A program made the translations under genes and the position numbers. The notes below the pieces were generated by a model. That model had not been told where the DNA came from, made no database searches, and was given only the letters and a program-made list of their open reading frames with translations. From GCA-2746795 sp963747345 (GTDB taxonomy: Bacteria > Chloroflexota > Anaerolineae > Promineifilales > Promineifilaceae): a stretch of 64,000 bases of DNA. Location of the stretch: NCBI GenBank assembly GCA_963747345.1, contig CAVVFA010000037.1:62001-126000 (forward strand), in the 5' to 3' direction. Positions within the stretch are counted from its first letter, which is position 1, and each line of letters begins with the position of its first letter. Positions 55,311 to 64,000 of this stretch are shown here, piece by piece.

Positions 55311-55992
55311 GGTTCTGCATCGCTTCAGCATCGCAGATGGTGAATTTACGCCCTTTAACCGATATCCATTGTTCCCGGCGAAAACGACCCAGTGCTTTGT
55401 TGATGCTGACACGGGTAGCGCCCGTCATTTCTGCCAGATCAGTTTGCGTTAAAGACAACTCAATGAGAATCCCCTGCTCGGTAACGACCCCATGTTGTTC
55501 CGCTAGATTAAGCAAGATACGCGCAAGGCGGGCTGGTAAATCCAAAAAGAAGATGTCGCTGATCTGATTGTTAAGATTGCGGATGCGTTGGGAGAGTGTG
55601 TGTAGGACATGCAGTGAGAAATCTGGATTGTTACGGATGAAACGGATGAAATCTTCACGATGTAAGGTAAGCGCCTCGGTAACTTCAATGGCTTCGGCCG
55701 TAGCAGACCGGGGGGCATCGTCGAGAAGCGCCAGTTCGCCAAAGAAATCATTCTCTCCCAAGATAGCGAGTAAGGCTTCTTGTCCATCCAAAGTGGAGTA
55801 GGTGATTTTTATTTTGCCTTTACCGATGATGTAGAGCAAGCCACCGGGGTCGCCATGATGGAAGATGATTTGACCCGCGCCGAACCGGCGTGATACAAGG
55901 CGTGCTGACAATTGAGCTAATTCTTCTTGACTAAGATCCGCAAAGAACGGAACTTGTTGTAACGCTTCTGCGTTATTTCGTGTTTGAATCAT
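55279..55992 (-). CDS. Crp/Fnr-family transcription regulator
   Basis: A 237-residue regulator. The N-terminal cyclic-nucleotide-like domain has FHHGDPGGLLYIIGKGKIKI and GENDFFGELALLDDAPRSATAEA, the phosphate-binding cassette (GELALLDDAPRSA), so cAMP or a like ligand may bind. The C-terminal HTH reads LTQTDLAEMTGATRVSINKALGRFRREQWI. There are no Fe-S cysteines of the FNR type. AGAGGGG is placed well before the ATG. The target genes cannot be read; it could self-regulate. Confidence 0.9.
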   Translation of the reverse strand: MIQTRNNAEALQQVPFFADLSQEELAQLSARLVSRRFGAGQIIFHHGDPGGLLYIIGKGKIKITYSTLDGQEALLAILGENDFFGELALLDDAPRSATAEAIEVTEALTLHREDFIRFIRNNPDFSLHVLHTLSQRIRNLNNQISDIFFLDLPARLARILLNLAEQHGVVTEQGILIELSLTQTDLAEMTGATRVSINKALGRFRREQWISVKGRKFTICDAEAMQNLIQISGGALL

Positions 55993-56069
55993 TTTCCCCT
56001 CTTCTCATTCCTTTTTAGCCTTCCCGTTGCTAAAAAGTAATGTTTGAACCGCAAATGCCTAATTTGGGT

Positions 56070-56924
56070 CTATTTGCTTGGATTGCCTAATTTTAACTCA
56101 AGATACACATGATCCAAACTTGATTTTATTTGGCGTTTCAACCAGTCAAGTGGCAGGTCGTTTATGGGGAAGGCAGAGAGGAATTCGGGGATGTAAACGG
56201 CCGTTTCTTCTAATATTTTGCCCGCCGCGATATGGCGCTGGATGGTTTCACGCATGTGGCGGATGTAGTCACGTATCGGGGGGATGGCAGAACCGTCACA
56301 GACGGGGCCACGTCCCGGCACAATTGCCAGGAATTTGGGCGCCATGGCTTCCAGTTTGTCTAAACTTGCCAACCATTGGGCGGAATTCCCTTCAGTTATG
56401 ATGGGATGCGTACCGACCATCAAGGTATCACCGACAAAAAGAACATTGGCATCGGGGATAGAAACCCAAATATTGCTGGGTGTGGGGCCGGGAACGGCCG
56501 TTAATTCAATCTGCTTACCACCGATAAAAAGCGTCATTTTGCCATCAAAACTGATTGTTGGTCGTTCGACAGGGCTGTTGCTTAACTCACGACCTCTATC
56601 AGGATGACGTTGATTGAGACTTTCTAACAAATAACCCGGAAAACGCTTGTCATAGCTAAGAAGACGTTCAGCCGTCAGGTTATGTGTGATGATAGGCGCG
56701 TTGAGCCAGCGCGTATTGAGCGTGCGGTCGCCATGAAAGTCAGTCACTAACGCGGTGTGGACGGCAAAATGATGCGTGCGATGCAAGGTGAGCGCCCAAC
56801 TGCGGGCATCGCGCGGAAAGGAAGGCACGTCAATCGCTACTATCCCTTTGGATGTGACGATTGCGCCAACGTTAACGCCGATAAAATTAGTTTCTGCGTA
56901 TATTCCGGGTGCGAGTTCTTCCAT
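56070..56924 (-). CDS. MBL-fold protein with altered metal motif
   Basis: A 284-residue metallo-beta-lactamase-fold protein: VGAIVTSKGIVAIDVPS, then VTDFHGDRTLNTRWL where a working enzyme has H-x-H-x-D-H, then VPGPTPSNIWVSIPDANVLFVGDTLMVGTHP (Asp of motif 4) and IVPGRGPVCDGS. Two of the expected histidines are replaced (D-F-H-G-D-R). It may bind metal poorly or differently. The rest of the fold is well kept. It is alone on its strand, following the Crp-type gene by 80 bp. No substrate can be inferred. Confidence 0.75.
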   Translation of the reverse strand: MEELAPGIYAETNFIGVNVGAIVTSKGIVAIDVPSFPRDARSWALTLHRTHHFAVHTALVTDFHGDRTLNTRWLNAPIITHNLTAERLLSYDKRFPGYLLESLNQRHPDRGRELSNSPVERPTISFDGKMTLFIGGKQIELTAVPGPTPSNIWVSIPDANVLFVGDTLMVGTHPIITEGNSAQWLASLDKLEAMAPKFLAIVPGRGPVCDGSAIPPIRDYIRHMRETIQRHIAAGKILEETAVYIPEFLSAFPINDLPLDWLKRQIKSSLDHVYLELKLGNPSK

Positions 56925-56939
56925 GAAATTAGCTTCTTA

Positions 56940-57015
56940 ATGGGTAGCAAGTTGCATGTGCCAAGGTACTCTGGAAAAAATCACTTGCAACCTGCAACTT
57001 GCCACATGCAACCAG
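56940..57015. repeat. GCAAGTTGCATGTG word-repeat hairpin
   Basis: GGTAGCAAGTTGCATGTG on the left and CACTTGCAACCTGCAACTTGCCACATGCAACC on the right, each built from words like TTGCAACT. The halves pair partially. It lies between the AlaX-like stop and the MBL start on the minus strand. Confidence 0.55.
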
Positions 57016-57026
57016 AGGGCAAAATG

Positions 57027-58258
57027 TCAGATTATGCCCGTTGATAGTATATTAACCAGTGCCGCCTGCACGGCATTGAGGGCATCAGCCACTTCTTCGT
57101 GAGTATGGGCTGACCCGCCGCCTTGGGCGGAATGGGAACTACCACCCCCGCCGCCGTCACCTAGCTGGGCTAAAGCCACTTTGAGCAGTTGCGCCATATC
57201 GCCAGGGGCATTACCTGACCGAGAAAAGACCAACTGGGTACGTTTTCCAGATTGTCCAAGCAGGAGGATGATGTTGTCTTGCTTTGTCAATTGAGCTGTC
57301 AGCGCCCGTAAGTCGATGGCATCTTCTTCGGCGAAGGTTTGCTTAATAAGCGTCGCTGCGCCCATTGGTATGCCGTTGGCGATGTACTGCTGCGCCTCAA
57401 AAACCATCAATGCTTCTTTTTGCTTTTTAATGGTGCGTTGTGCTTCTTTGTTTTCCTGCCGCATTTTACTGATGGACGGCATAATTTCCGCCGCACCCGT
57501 CGTTAATTCTGTGGTCAGGTCGTTCACAATAGTATGCTTCTGTGCGTAATCTTGCAAGGCACGGTTCCCGCAACAGAATTCGATGCGCGTTTTTTCGCCT
57601 CGTTTTTCATGCTTCACAATTTTGATGAGACCGACGCTGCCGGTCTGGCTAACGTGCGTGCCACCACAGGCTGTCAGGTCATAATTCTCGATGTTGATGA
57701 GGCGTAAACGGCCGTTTCTCACCGGCGGCACTTTACGCAAAGGCAAACTGCGCCACCTCGTCTGGCGACACAAAACGCACCGTTACTGGATAGTTGGCCC
57801 ACACCGCTTCATTGGCTCGTTGCTCAACCGCCGCGATTTCAGCCTCGCTCATAGCGGTACGGTCTACGTCAATCGTCATCACAGTGGGGGTCAGGTGAAA
57901 GCCAACGGTTTCTGCTGCTGCCATTTGGATGAAGGCTTGGGAGAGGATGTGCTGCCCGGTGTGCTGCTGCATATGGTCAAACCGACGCGGCCAATCGATA
58001 ACGGCCGTTACCGCATCCCATCTCTCCCACCTCGCCAGCCACCCAATGCACCACCGCTTCATCAGCTTCACGGATAGAGACATGGGTTACAGAACGGCCG
58101 TTAATCGTCCCCCCATCCGCAGGCTGACCACCAGATTCGGGATAGAAATAAGTCTCATCAAGGACAAGACCGAAACGGTTATCTTCTATAATTTTTTCAA
58201 CAACAATGGCTTGAAACTGAGTGGTATAAGCGTCTTCGTAATAGCGGCGATTACTCAT
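57027..58258 (-). CDS. AlaX-like alanyl-tRNA editing protein with DHHA1 domain (two frameshifts)
   Basis: Hydrolyses mischarged Ser- or Gly-tRNA(Ala). The N-terminal part (YYEDAYTTQFQAIVVEK, TYFYPESGGQPADGG) and the editing site HTGQHILSQAF with the later CGGTHV give the zinc site (His, His, Cys, His). The C-terminal half ends in a DHHA1 domain (LLLGQSGKRTQLVFSRSG, GGGGGSSHSAQGGG), making it the long AlaX type of about 410 residues. Extra bases near 58018 and 57750 break the frame. Its ATG at 58258 overlaps the stop of the histidine kinase by eight bases, so it is coupled to that gene. Confidence 0.85.
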
Positions 58259-60369
58259 ACTGCATTTCTTCTTTCCAACAAGGTATTGTGAAATTGAAGC
58301 GGGCACCCTTAATCGGGGCATCGTCAACCCAAATTTGCCCACCATGCGCTTCCACCGCGAGGCGGCAGAAAGCCAAGCCCTAGCCCCAATCCTTTAGAAT
58401 ACGTATCTGTATTAATGCGGCGGAATTTCTCAAAAACAGTGCTCCGCAACGATTTCGGAATACCAGCCCCTTCATCGCTCACAGAAATGAGAACCATATC
58501 ATCAGCCAACGTAGCCGTTAGCGTAATCTTTTCACTTTCAGGGCTGTATTTAATGGCATTATCCAATAGATTCACCAAAACACGGCGAATCATATCCTCT
58601 TCAACATACACATCTGGCAAACCGGCGGCCACATCTTGAACCAACGGAATGCGACGTTTTTCATACCCTGGCTTAACCGTTTCCCACGCATCATCAATCA
58701 GCAGTTGCACCTGATTTTTGTTCTGTGAGGTAATGGGATGCCCCGCTTCCAGTTGATTGATATCCAACAAAGAGCGCACAAGCGTTTGCAGACGACTGCT
58801 GCTGCGCATGGCAATGTCCAGCATTTCCAGCAAAGCCGGACTACTGTTTGGCGGGAGTTCATAGGTCAATAATTCCAGACTGGAAATGACGTTACCCAAG
58901 GGGCTTTGCAAATCATGGAAGAGCATGGCTTGTAAATCTTTACGCATCTCTTCCAATTCAATTTGCTTGGAAATGTCATGATAAATCCATTGTACAAATT
59001 CGCTGTCACTATAAGACGTGCGCTTCGCGTAAACTTCAACATGCACATGACGGCCGTTTTTCCGGATCATCTGACTGTTAAACACACGAACCGAGTCAGT
59101 CTCCATCCGTTCTGTGTTAGGCAATATTACATCCGGTGGGTGCAAATTCTGAATGTGCTTGTTGAGCAAATCTTGGTGAGGATAACCAAGAAAAGCAAAC
59201 GCACGACGGTTGGCATCGACAACTTGCCCTGACACCGTCGTTAAAATAATCGGATCAATACTATCTTGATAGAGGCTAGTATATCGGGCTTCTGCCTCTT
59301 GCGTGCGAGAGAACTGCTGCGCATTGGCAATGGCACTACTGGCAATATTCGCCAGATTCACCAAGAGTTCCAGGTCACTTCCCGTAAACTGACCATCAGT
59401 GGGATTGATGGCTTGAATTGTGCCTAAAACAGTCGATTTATACGTAATGGGGGCACAAATCATGGCTCGCGTGTGGTGGCCTGTGCGCTCATCGCCCAAT
59501 GTGACAATGCGCGGTTCTTGCTTTGAATCTTTAACCAGCGCCGGTTTGCCATGTTCCATCACCCAGCCAGAAACACCCTGATTGGAGGGAAGCCGAAGCC
59601 CCACAATATCATTACTGCCAATACCCGCCGCAACTTGGTAAACAAGCTCGTTGCTTTGTTTATCTACCAGTGCAATTGAAATCGCTTCAGCATGAAGGAA
59701 TTCATTCATTTGCACCAACATCGACTGCATTACTTCATTGAGATCTAATGATGAGTTGATACTGCGGCTGGCTTCATTGAGCAGTTTGGAAATGCTAAGT
59801 TGGAGACGAGAATCATGAACAATTCGTGCTTTTTCTATGATATTTGCAGCCTGATTGACAATCGTAATGAGGACATTTAAATCAGCGTTGTCAAATTGAT
59901 TTGACCCAGGCTTACTCACGGTCGCCACACCAATTACCTTATTACGAATAACCACAGGGGTGCAAATAGCAGACCACGGTATCAGTGTGGAAGAAGTATC
60001 AACTAAGTAGGGCAACCAACGTTTATCTTCTAAACTGTTGCCGATAATTTGAGAGTGGTTGTTTCGTGCCACCCAACCAGCTAAGCCCCGTGCCATAATG
60101 TCTTGCAAAATGGCTGTGTCATTTATGGGATCGATAACATCATTTGCAAGCCATACTCGGATGACTTCAAACTCGTTGTTTACGAGTAGGATGCTGGCAT
60201 CTTGGGCTGCAAACAGGTGGAGGGCAATGTCAAAAACTTCTGGAACAATCGTGTCAATATTGCTGCCATCAGCATCTATGGTGGCAAGCAAATTGCTCAT
60301 AGCAAAAATTGCATCTAATTTTTTGCTTGCATTTGAATTGTTGATAACGTCAGAGTCTATGTATTCCAT
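58251..60369 (-). CDS. Sensor histidine kinase, GAF-GAF-PAS-HisKA-HATPase (one frameshift)
   Basis: About 705 residues and no membrane helix, so a soluble sensor. Two GAF domains (about 25-175 and 200-350; both end in GTIQAIN/GVATVSK-type strands), a PAS domain (about 365-475), HisKA with the phospho-acceptor in FHDLQSPLGNV, and HATPase boxes NLLDNAIKYSPES (N), VSDEGAGIPKSL (G1) and KGLGLGLAFC (G2). An extra G near 58373 gives a false early stop; corrected, the end is ...GARFNFTIPCWKEEMQYE with TAA at 58253-58251. No response regulator is adjacent. Overlaps the AlaX-like start by eight bases. Confidence 0.9.
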
Positions 60370-60450
60370 GATTTATGAGGTGGTCGGGAATTTTTATAGT
60401 TTACCTATGATTTTTAATTATACGCCAAATTCAGTACCTGCCTACCATGA

Positions 60451-61848
60451 CTATCTTAAAATTGCTGGTAAATAAACTTCACTAATTTCTTCAGCAACGA
60501 CAACTGTAAATGTGCTGGTACTCGGTTGATTTGTTTGATCGGTTACTTTTAAGGTTGCGGAAGTCTTCCCTGTCCAACCAGGCTGCGGATTGATGCTCAC
60601 AAAACGGCCGTTAAACGTAACCCCAGCACCCTCTTCTATATAATCAATCATCGCATAAGATAAATCATACTCAAATCCATCCTCAAGAATGGTGTATTCG
60701 TAGGCATCGATAGCATCTGTGATGTGAGTGTCTACTTCCAGTAATTGGGAAGGTAATTGCGCTAATTCGGCAGGGACAAAAACAGGGAGAGGAGAAACAT
60801 CCCAGCCCATATCCTTGAATATACCTAACGCAACAGGGCCAGGATTATAATTGGTTTCGCCATTGGTTAGGGAGTAGGTCATCAAAGCATTCTCTGTGTT
60901 ATTATAGGAGTCGCCCAAGTGGGAATAGCTTGACCCACTTTGCCACGATGATGGGGCATAAATTGGGGCGGTCGCTCCCCCATTTGCCTGACGTGTATTC
61001 ACACCGTCAAAGAACAGATAATTGCTGGTCAATTGCGTACCAAGGGCTGTCGATGGATTGCCAAACGTTAACATGGATTGACCATATCCATTCTCTGTAA
61101 ATCGGTCGTAAATCATGGGATACACAACACTACTGCCGGTTGGCGTATACCCCCAACTACCAACCCCACTGTCGTACCGCATCGAGCCAAAAAAGCCAAG
61201 ACCATGCCCAATTTCATGCAGCACGACAGTGGCAAAATTATACTTGAGAAATGGCGTATTCAAGTCTGTGCCAAAATACCAGTCTGTCCGCTCACTGTTG
61301 AAACGAGCTGTGATTTCGGCTGTTGCGCCATTCAGATCTGAACCAGCTAAGGCATTGGCTAAAGCGGCCGGATACCAGGTGCTGGCATAAGGAAAACTGG
61401 CATTGTTTACACTGATTGTGGTAGACCCAGCAGACCCTAAAATATATGGGTTTCCATATATAGTAGAAAGGGGATCCCAATTGGCATTGATGACGATGGG
61501 AACCGAGGAACTTATGAGCGTAGACCAGATGTCTACGGCATATTGGAAGGCGGCTTGTGCGCCAGGGGCTGTGTCCCACGTGGTCGCTTTGTTAATGTAG
61601 TTCACCTGTATAGTCGCCGTCTGTGCCGCACTTAAATTCATGCCAAAATCAGGCGCGGCGATGGGTATAGGCGGGGTGTCAGTTTGTTCAGCGTAGATGA
61701 TTAGTTCGGTGCCAGGTGGTGCGCTGATAGACAGCGTTTCTGGTAAGGGGGTCGTATCATCTTGGGCAACGGCCGTTTGCAGTGATACCGTAATGAACAA
61801 TATTGCAATTAGGAGCAAAATTTGTGTCACGAAGCTGTTTTTTTTCAC
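60451..61848 (-). CDS. Secreted zinc metalloprotease with cadherin-like/Ig C-terminal part
   Basis: A 465-residue protein: signal peptide (ILLLIAILFITVSLQTAVAQ, about 10-29), a catalytic domain with the zincin site VVLHEIGHGLGFFGSM (about 213-228; His, Glu, His, then Gly as in metzincins) and the later ALMTY/NPGPVALGIFKDMGW tail typical of matrixin-like peptidases. The C-terminal region (about 365-465) has Ig/cadherin-like strands (GAGVTFNGRFVSINPQPGWTGKTSATLKVTDQ) and ends EVYLPAILR. That ...YLP... ending is common in secreted proteins of this group and may be a sorting or anchor signal, which is an inference. Confidence 0.8.
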   Translation of the reverse strand: MKKNSFVTQILLLIAILFITVSLQTAVAQDDTTPLPETLSISAPPGTELIIYAEQTDTPPIPIAAPDFGMNLSAAQTATIQVNYINKATTWDTAPGAQAAFQYAVDIWSTLISSSVPIVINANWDPLSTIYGNPYILGSAGSTTISVNNASFPYASTWYPAALANALAGSDLNGATAEITARFNSERTDWYFGTDLNTPFLKYNFATVVLHEIGHGLGFFGSMRYDSGVGSWGYTPTGSSVVYPMIYDRFTENGYGQSMLTFGNPSTALGTQLTSNYLFFDGVNTRQANGGATAPIYAPSSWQSGSSYSHLGDSYNNTENALMTYSLTNGETNYNPGPVALGIFKDMGWDVSPLPVFVPAELAQLPSQLLEVDTHITDAIDAYEYTILEDGFEYDLSYAMIDYIEEGAGVTFNGRFVSINPQPGWTGKTSATLKVTDQTNQPSTSTFTVVVAEEISEVYLPAILR

Positions 61849-61864
61849 AAACGCCTCCCTATAT

Positions 61865-62869
61865 TTATACTAACTGCAAGCTGGGGATGACATCCAAATC
61901 GAGGGCGTCTCGGTGGCCTTGCAGAAAATGCCAATGGGCGGCTGCCCCTATCATAGCGGCGTTATCGGTACAGAGAATCGGGCTTGGATAGCGCACGGGC
62001 GTATCCAACCGTTCGCTCATAGCGGCGCGCAGGGCGCTGTTGGCTGAGACGCCACCTGCCATGTGAACGGCCGTTACGCCATAAGCAGTGGCGGCTCGCT
62101 GTGTTTTGGAAACCAGGGCGTCTACCACCGCTGCCTGGAAGCTGGCTGCCAAGTCATTGACCGGCATTTTGCCACCTTTATATTTCTGTGTTTGCCGGAA
62201 AACGGCCGTTTTCAGGCCACTAAAACTAAAATTATAGCCATCATCCATGACAGCCCGGGGAAACTTGAACGCCTCAGGATTGCCTTGTTTGGCCGCTTTA
62301 TCAATGGCAGGGCCGCCCGGATAAGGCAAACCAAGCACACGCCCCACTTTGTCGAACGCTTCTCCGGCGGCGTCATCCATCGTGCCGCCTAGATATTTAT
62401 ATTGACAGTGATCGACCATCAAATATAAATCCGAATGTCCACCGCTGACCACCAACGTCAGCACGGGGAACTCGATTTCGTGGGCGCGTTCAGAGAGCCA
62501 CAGCGAGTAGATATGGCCTTCAATATGATTGATGCCCAGCAGCGGTTTCTGCCGTGCCAGCGCCAATCCCTTCGCCATATTCACGCCGACCAGCAGCGAG
62601 CCAACCAATCCTGGCCCTTTGGTAACGGCGATACAGTCCAAATCATCAAAGCCGAGATGCGCTTCATTCATCGCTTGGGTGACAACAGGCGAAATAACCT
62701 CGATGTGCCGCCGCGAGGCCACTTCCGGGAAGACGCCGCCATATTGGGCATGAATATCTACCTGGCTGGCGATAACGTTACTGAGAATCGTGGTGCCGTT
62801 TTCAATAACGGCCGCTGCCGTCTCATCACAGGATGTTTCAATCGCAAGAATTCGTGTTTGTTGAGTCAT
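61865..62869 (-). CDS. tsaD: tRNA N6-threonylcarbamoyladenosine transferase
   Basis: Transfers the threonylcarbamoyl group to A37 of tRNAs that read ANN codons. The 334-residue protein has ILAIETSCDETAAAVI, the metal-binding HIEGHIYS, VSGGHSDLYL, GEAFDKVGRVLGLPYPGGP and HMAGGVSANSALR; all are intact and there is no frameshift. The start is at the ATG at 62869, giving MTQQTRILAIETSCDE; a frame to 62911 adds a poorly conserved extension. TsaB/C/E must be elsewhere. It follows selA by 70 bp on the same strand. Confidence 0.95.
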   Translation of the reverse strand: MTQQTRILAIETSCDETAAAVIENGTTILSNVIASQVDIHAQYGGVFPEVASRRHIEVISPVVTQAMNEAHLGFDDLDCIAVTKGPGLVGSLLVGVNMAKGLALARQKPLLGINHIEGHIYSLWLSERAHEIEFPVLTLVVSGGHSDLYLMVDHCQYKYLGGTMDDAAGEAFDKVGRVLGLPYPGGPAIDKAAKQGNPEAFKFPRAVMDDGYNFSFSGLKTAVFRQTQKYKGGKMPVNDLAASFQAAVVDALVSKTQRAATAYGVTAVHMAGGVSANSALRAAMSERLDTPVRYPSPILCTDNAAMIGAAAHWHFLQGHRDALDLDVIPSLQLV

Positions 62870-62939
62870 AAGATTCGTGGTGATTTTGTCTTGAATAGCA
62901 GTCCGCGTCAATACGGCGGTTAACCTTTTCTATGAAAAC

Positions 62940-64000
62940 TTATTTACTGTCGGCTGTGTGTACCAGTGCTTTCAATAAGGCTTCTACCTGTGTGGGTAAA
63001 ATCGTGCGCGGATCAATGAGAAAACGGCCGTTTTGCACCCGACCAATCACCGGCAACTCGTTTTCACGCAGCCGGGCAGCCAACCCTTCCACGTCTGGAT
63101 GGGTGATGGCAACGAGCTGTGTGGGCATCGACGTGCCGGGTAAGCTGCCGCCGCCCACCGTTGATTCACCAGCTATCGCTTCCGCTTCAATGCCTTGCTG
63201 CTTTAAATGTGCCGCCCAGTTCTCCGCTTCCTCGCTAATTGCTTCCAGCGAACGGCTGATCATACGCCAAATCGGCACTTGTTCCAACGCCTGCCCTTTG
63301 AGATAGAGGGTGAGCGTGGCTGACAGAGCCGCGAGCGCCATTTTATCAGCCCGCACGGCGCGAGCGAGCGGATGTTTTTTGATGGTCGCCATCAAATCTG
63401 CGTTGCCGCACAGGATGCCTGCCTGCGGGCCGCCCAACAGCTTGTCGCCGCTGAAGGCCACGATGTCGCAGCCCGCTTGCAAGCCGTCCAGCACCGTTGG
63501 TTCCGGCGCAAGACCATATGCGCTCGTGTCAAACATAGCCCCGCTGCCCTGGTCGTAGAGCAAGGGAATGTGGTGGGCGTGCGCCAGTTCTGCCAAATCG
63601 GCCAATTCTGGTTCGGTGGTGAAGCCTACAATTTTGTAATTGGAATGATGCACCACCATGATGGCGCCGGTGTTTTCGTTGATGGCGTTTTCGTAATCGC
63701 GCAAATGGGTGCGATTGGTCGTGCCCACTTCCACCAGGCTCGCGCCAGACTGCACCATCACATCAGGCACGCGGAAGCCACCACCAATTTCAACCAGTTG
63801 GCTGCGGCTGATGATGACCTCTTTTCCTTGACATAACGCGGAAAGCATGAGCAGCACGGCCGCTGCGTTGTTGTTGACGGGCAGTGCCGCTTCGGTTCCG
63901 GTTAGCTGGGTGAGCAACTGTTCAGCATGGATGGCGCGGGAGCCACGTTTGCCTGTTTCCAAGCTGAATTCGAGCGTGTTGTAACTTTGGGCAACGGCCG
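62940..64000 (-). CDS. selA: L-seryl-tRNA(Sec) selenium transferase (partial, cut by window edge)
   Basis: Turns Ser-tRNA(Sec) into Sec-tRNA(Sec). The frame is open to the right edge and holds the N-terminal family element YNTLEFSLETGKRGSR, VNNNAAAVLLML, and the PLP lysine in FSGDKLLGGPQAGI. The C-terminus (LPVIGRVQNGRFLIDPRTIL) is complete. The first part of the gene lies outside the window. Presence of selA implies that this organism makes selenoproteins, and selB, selC and selD should be found elsewhere. It holds one full AACGGCCGTT site (63024) and part of another at the edge. Confidence 0.93.
   Translation of the reverse strand, partial: AVAQSYNTLEFSLETGKRGSRAIHAEQLLTQLTGTEAALPVNNNAAAVLLMLSALCQGKEVIISRSQLVEIGGGFRVPDVMVQSGASLVEVGTTNRTHLRDYENAINENTGAIMVVHHSNYKIVGFTTEPELADLAELAHAHHIPLLYDQGSGAMFDTSAYGLAPEPTVLDGLQAGCDIVAFSGDKLLGGPQAGILCGNADLMATIKKHPLARAVRADKMALAALSATLTLYLKGQALEQVPIWRMISRSLEAISEEAENWAAHLKQQGIEAEAIAGESTVGGGSLPGTSMPTQLVAITHPDVEGLAARLRENELPVIGRVQNGRFLIDPRTILPTQVEALLKALVHTADSK

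Overview
The window looks like part of a chromosome from a Chloroflexota bacterium, probably class Anaerolineae. The evidence is the mix of families: VWA-TM-FHA surface proteins, a Cys-rich/SH3b protein of a type I associate with this phylum, a bacterial translin, DUF3467, a HerA-like ATPase, ComEA, and secreted proteins with a short ...YLP... tail. The placement is an inference; there is no rRNA. The only RNA gene is a tRNA-Asp.

Layout. 0-3 kb: end of a membrane glycosyltransferase, then an AT-rich sugar aminotransferase and GT2 glycosyltransferase (envelope sugars). 3-9.5 kb: prephenate dehydratase, a fatty-acid CoA ligase, two related small membrane proteins and a UvrD-like helicase. 9.5-16 kb: an octamer tandem array, two divergent VWA-FHA proteins, a HAD phosphatase and a polyprenyl-phosphate sugar transferase. 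16-26 kb: Cys-rich/SH3b protein, HerA-like ATPase, phosphoesterase, trpB, nudC, an OB-like anchored protein and a BatA-like VWA protein. 26-30 kb: TPR protein, a 48-aa membrane peptide, a DUF1269 protein and a nagA-nagB amino-sugar operon. 30-41 kb: a long minus-strand operon (DUF503, large membrane protein, ABC transporter, coiled-coil membrane protein, antitoxin/PIN toxin, MoxR, anchored protein, DUF58). 41-48 kb: DUF4230, ferredoxin, translin, DUF3467, archease, RtcB, ComEA, GT9 and tRNA-Asp. 48-64 kb: divergent xylonate-pathway genes, thioesterase, ABC exporter, GNAT, Crp-type regulator, MBL protein, AlaX-like editing protein coupled to a histidine kinase, metalloprotease, tsaD and the end of selA.

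Three genome-wide signals stand out. First, the perfect palindrome AACGGCCGTT occurs about 68 times (by eye), in coding and non-coding DNA and in all reading frames, like a HIP1-type highly iterated palindrome. Second, many intergenic spacers are hairpins built from short degenerate words (GAGATTRG, GGATGAAG, CGGTAATC, ACAAAGG), often placed so that the upstream gene's stop codon lies in or beside the repeat. Third, at least 26 single-base frameshifts interrupt otherwise well-conserved genes, 25 of them being +1 insertions. That bias points to uncorrected sequencing error rather than gene decay, so most disrupted genes are probably intact in the organism.

Functionally, the RtcB/archease/translin/DUF3467 neighbourhood suggests RNA repair and processing; the MoxR-DUF58-BatA-ABC set suggests an envelope-associated chaperone/transport system; nagA with a SIS-type nagB is an amino-sugar catabolic operon.
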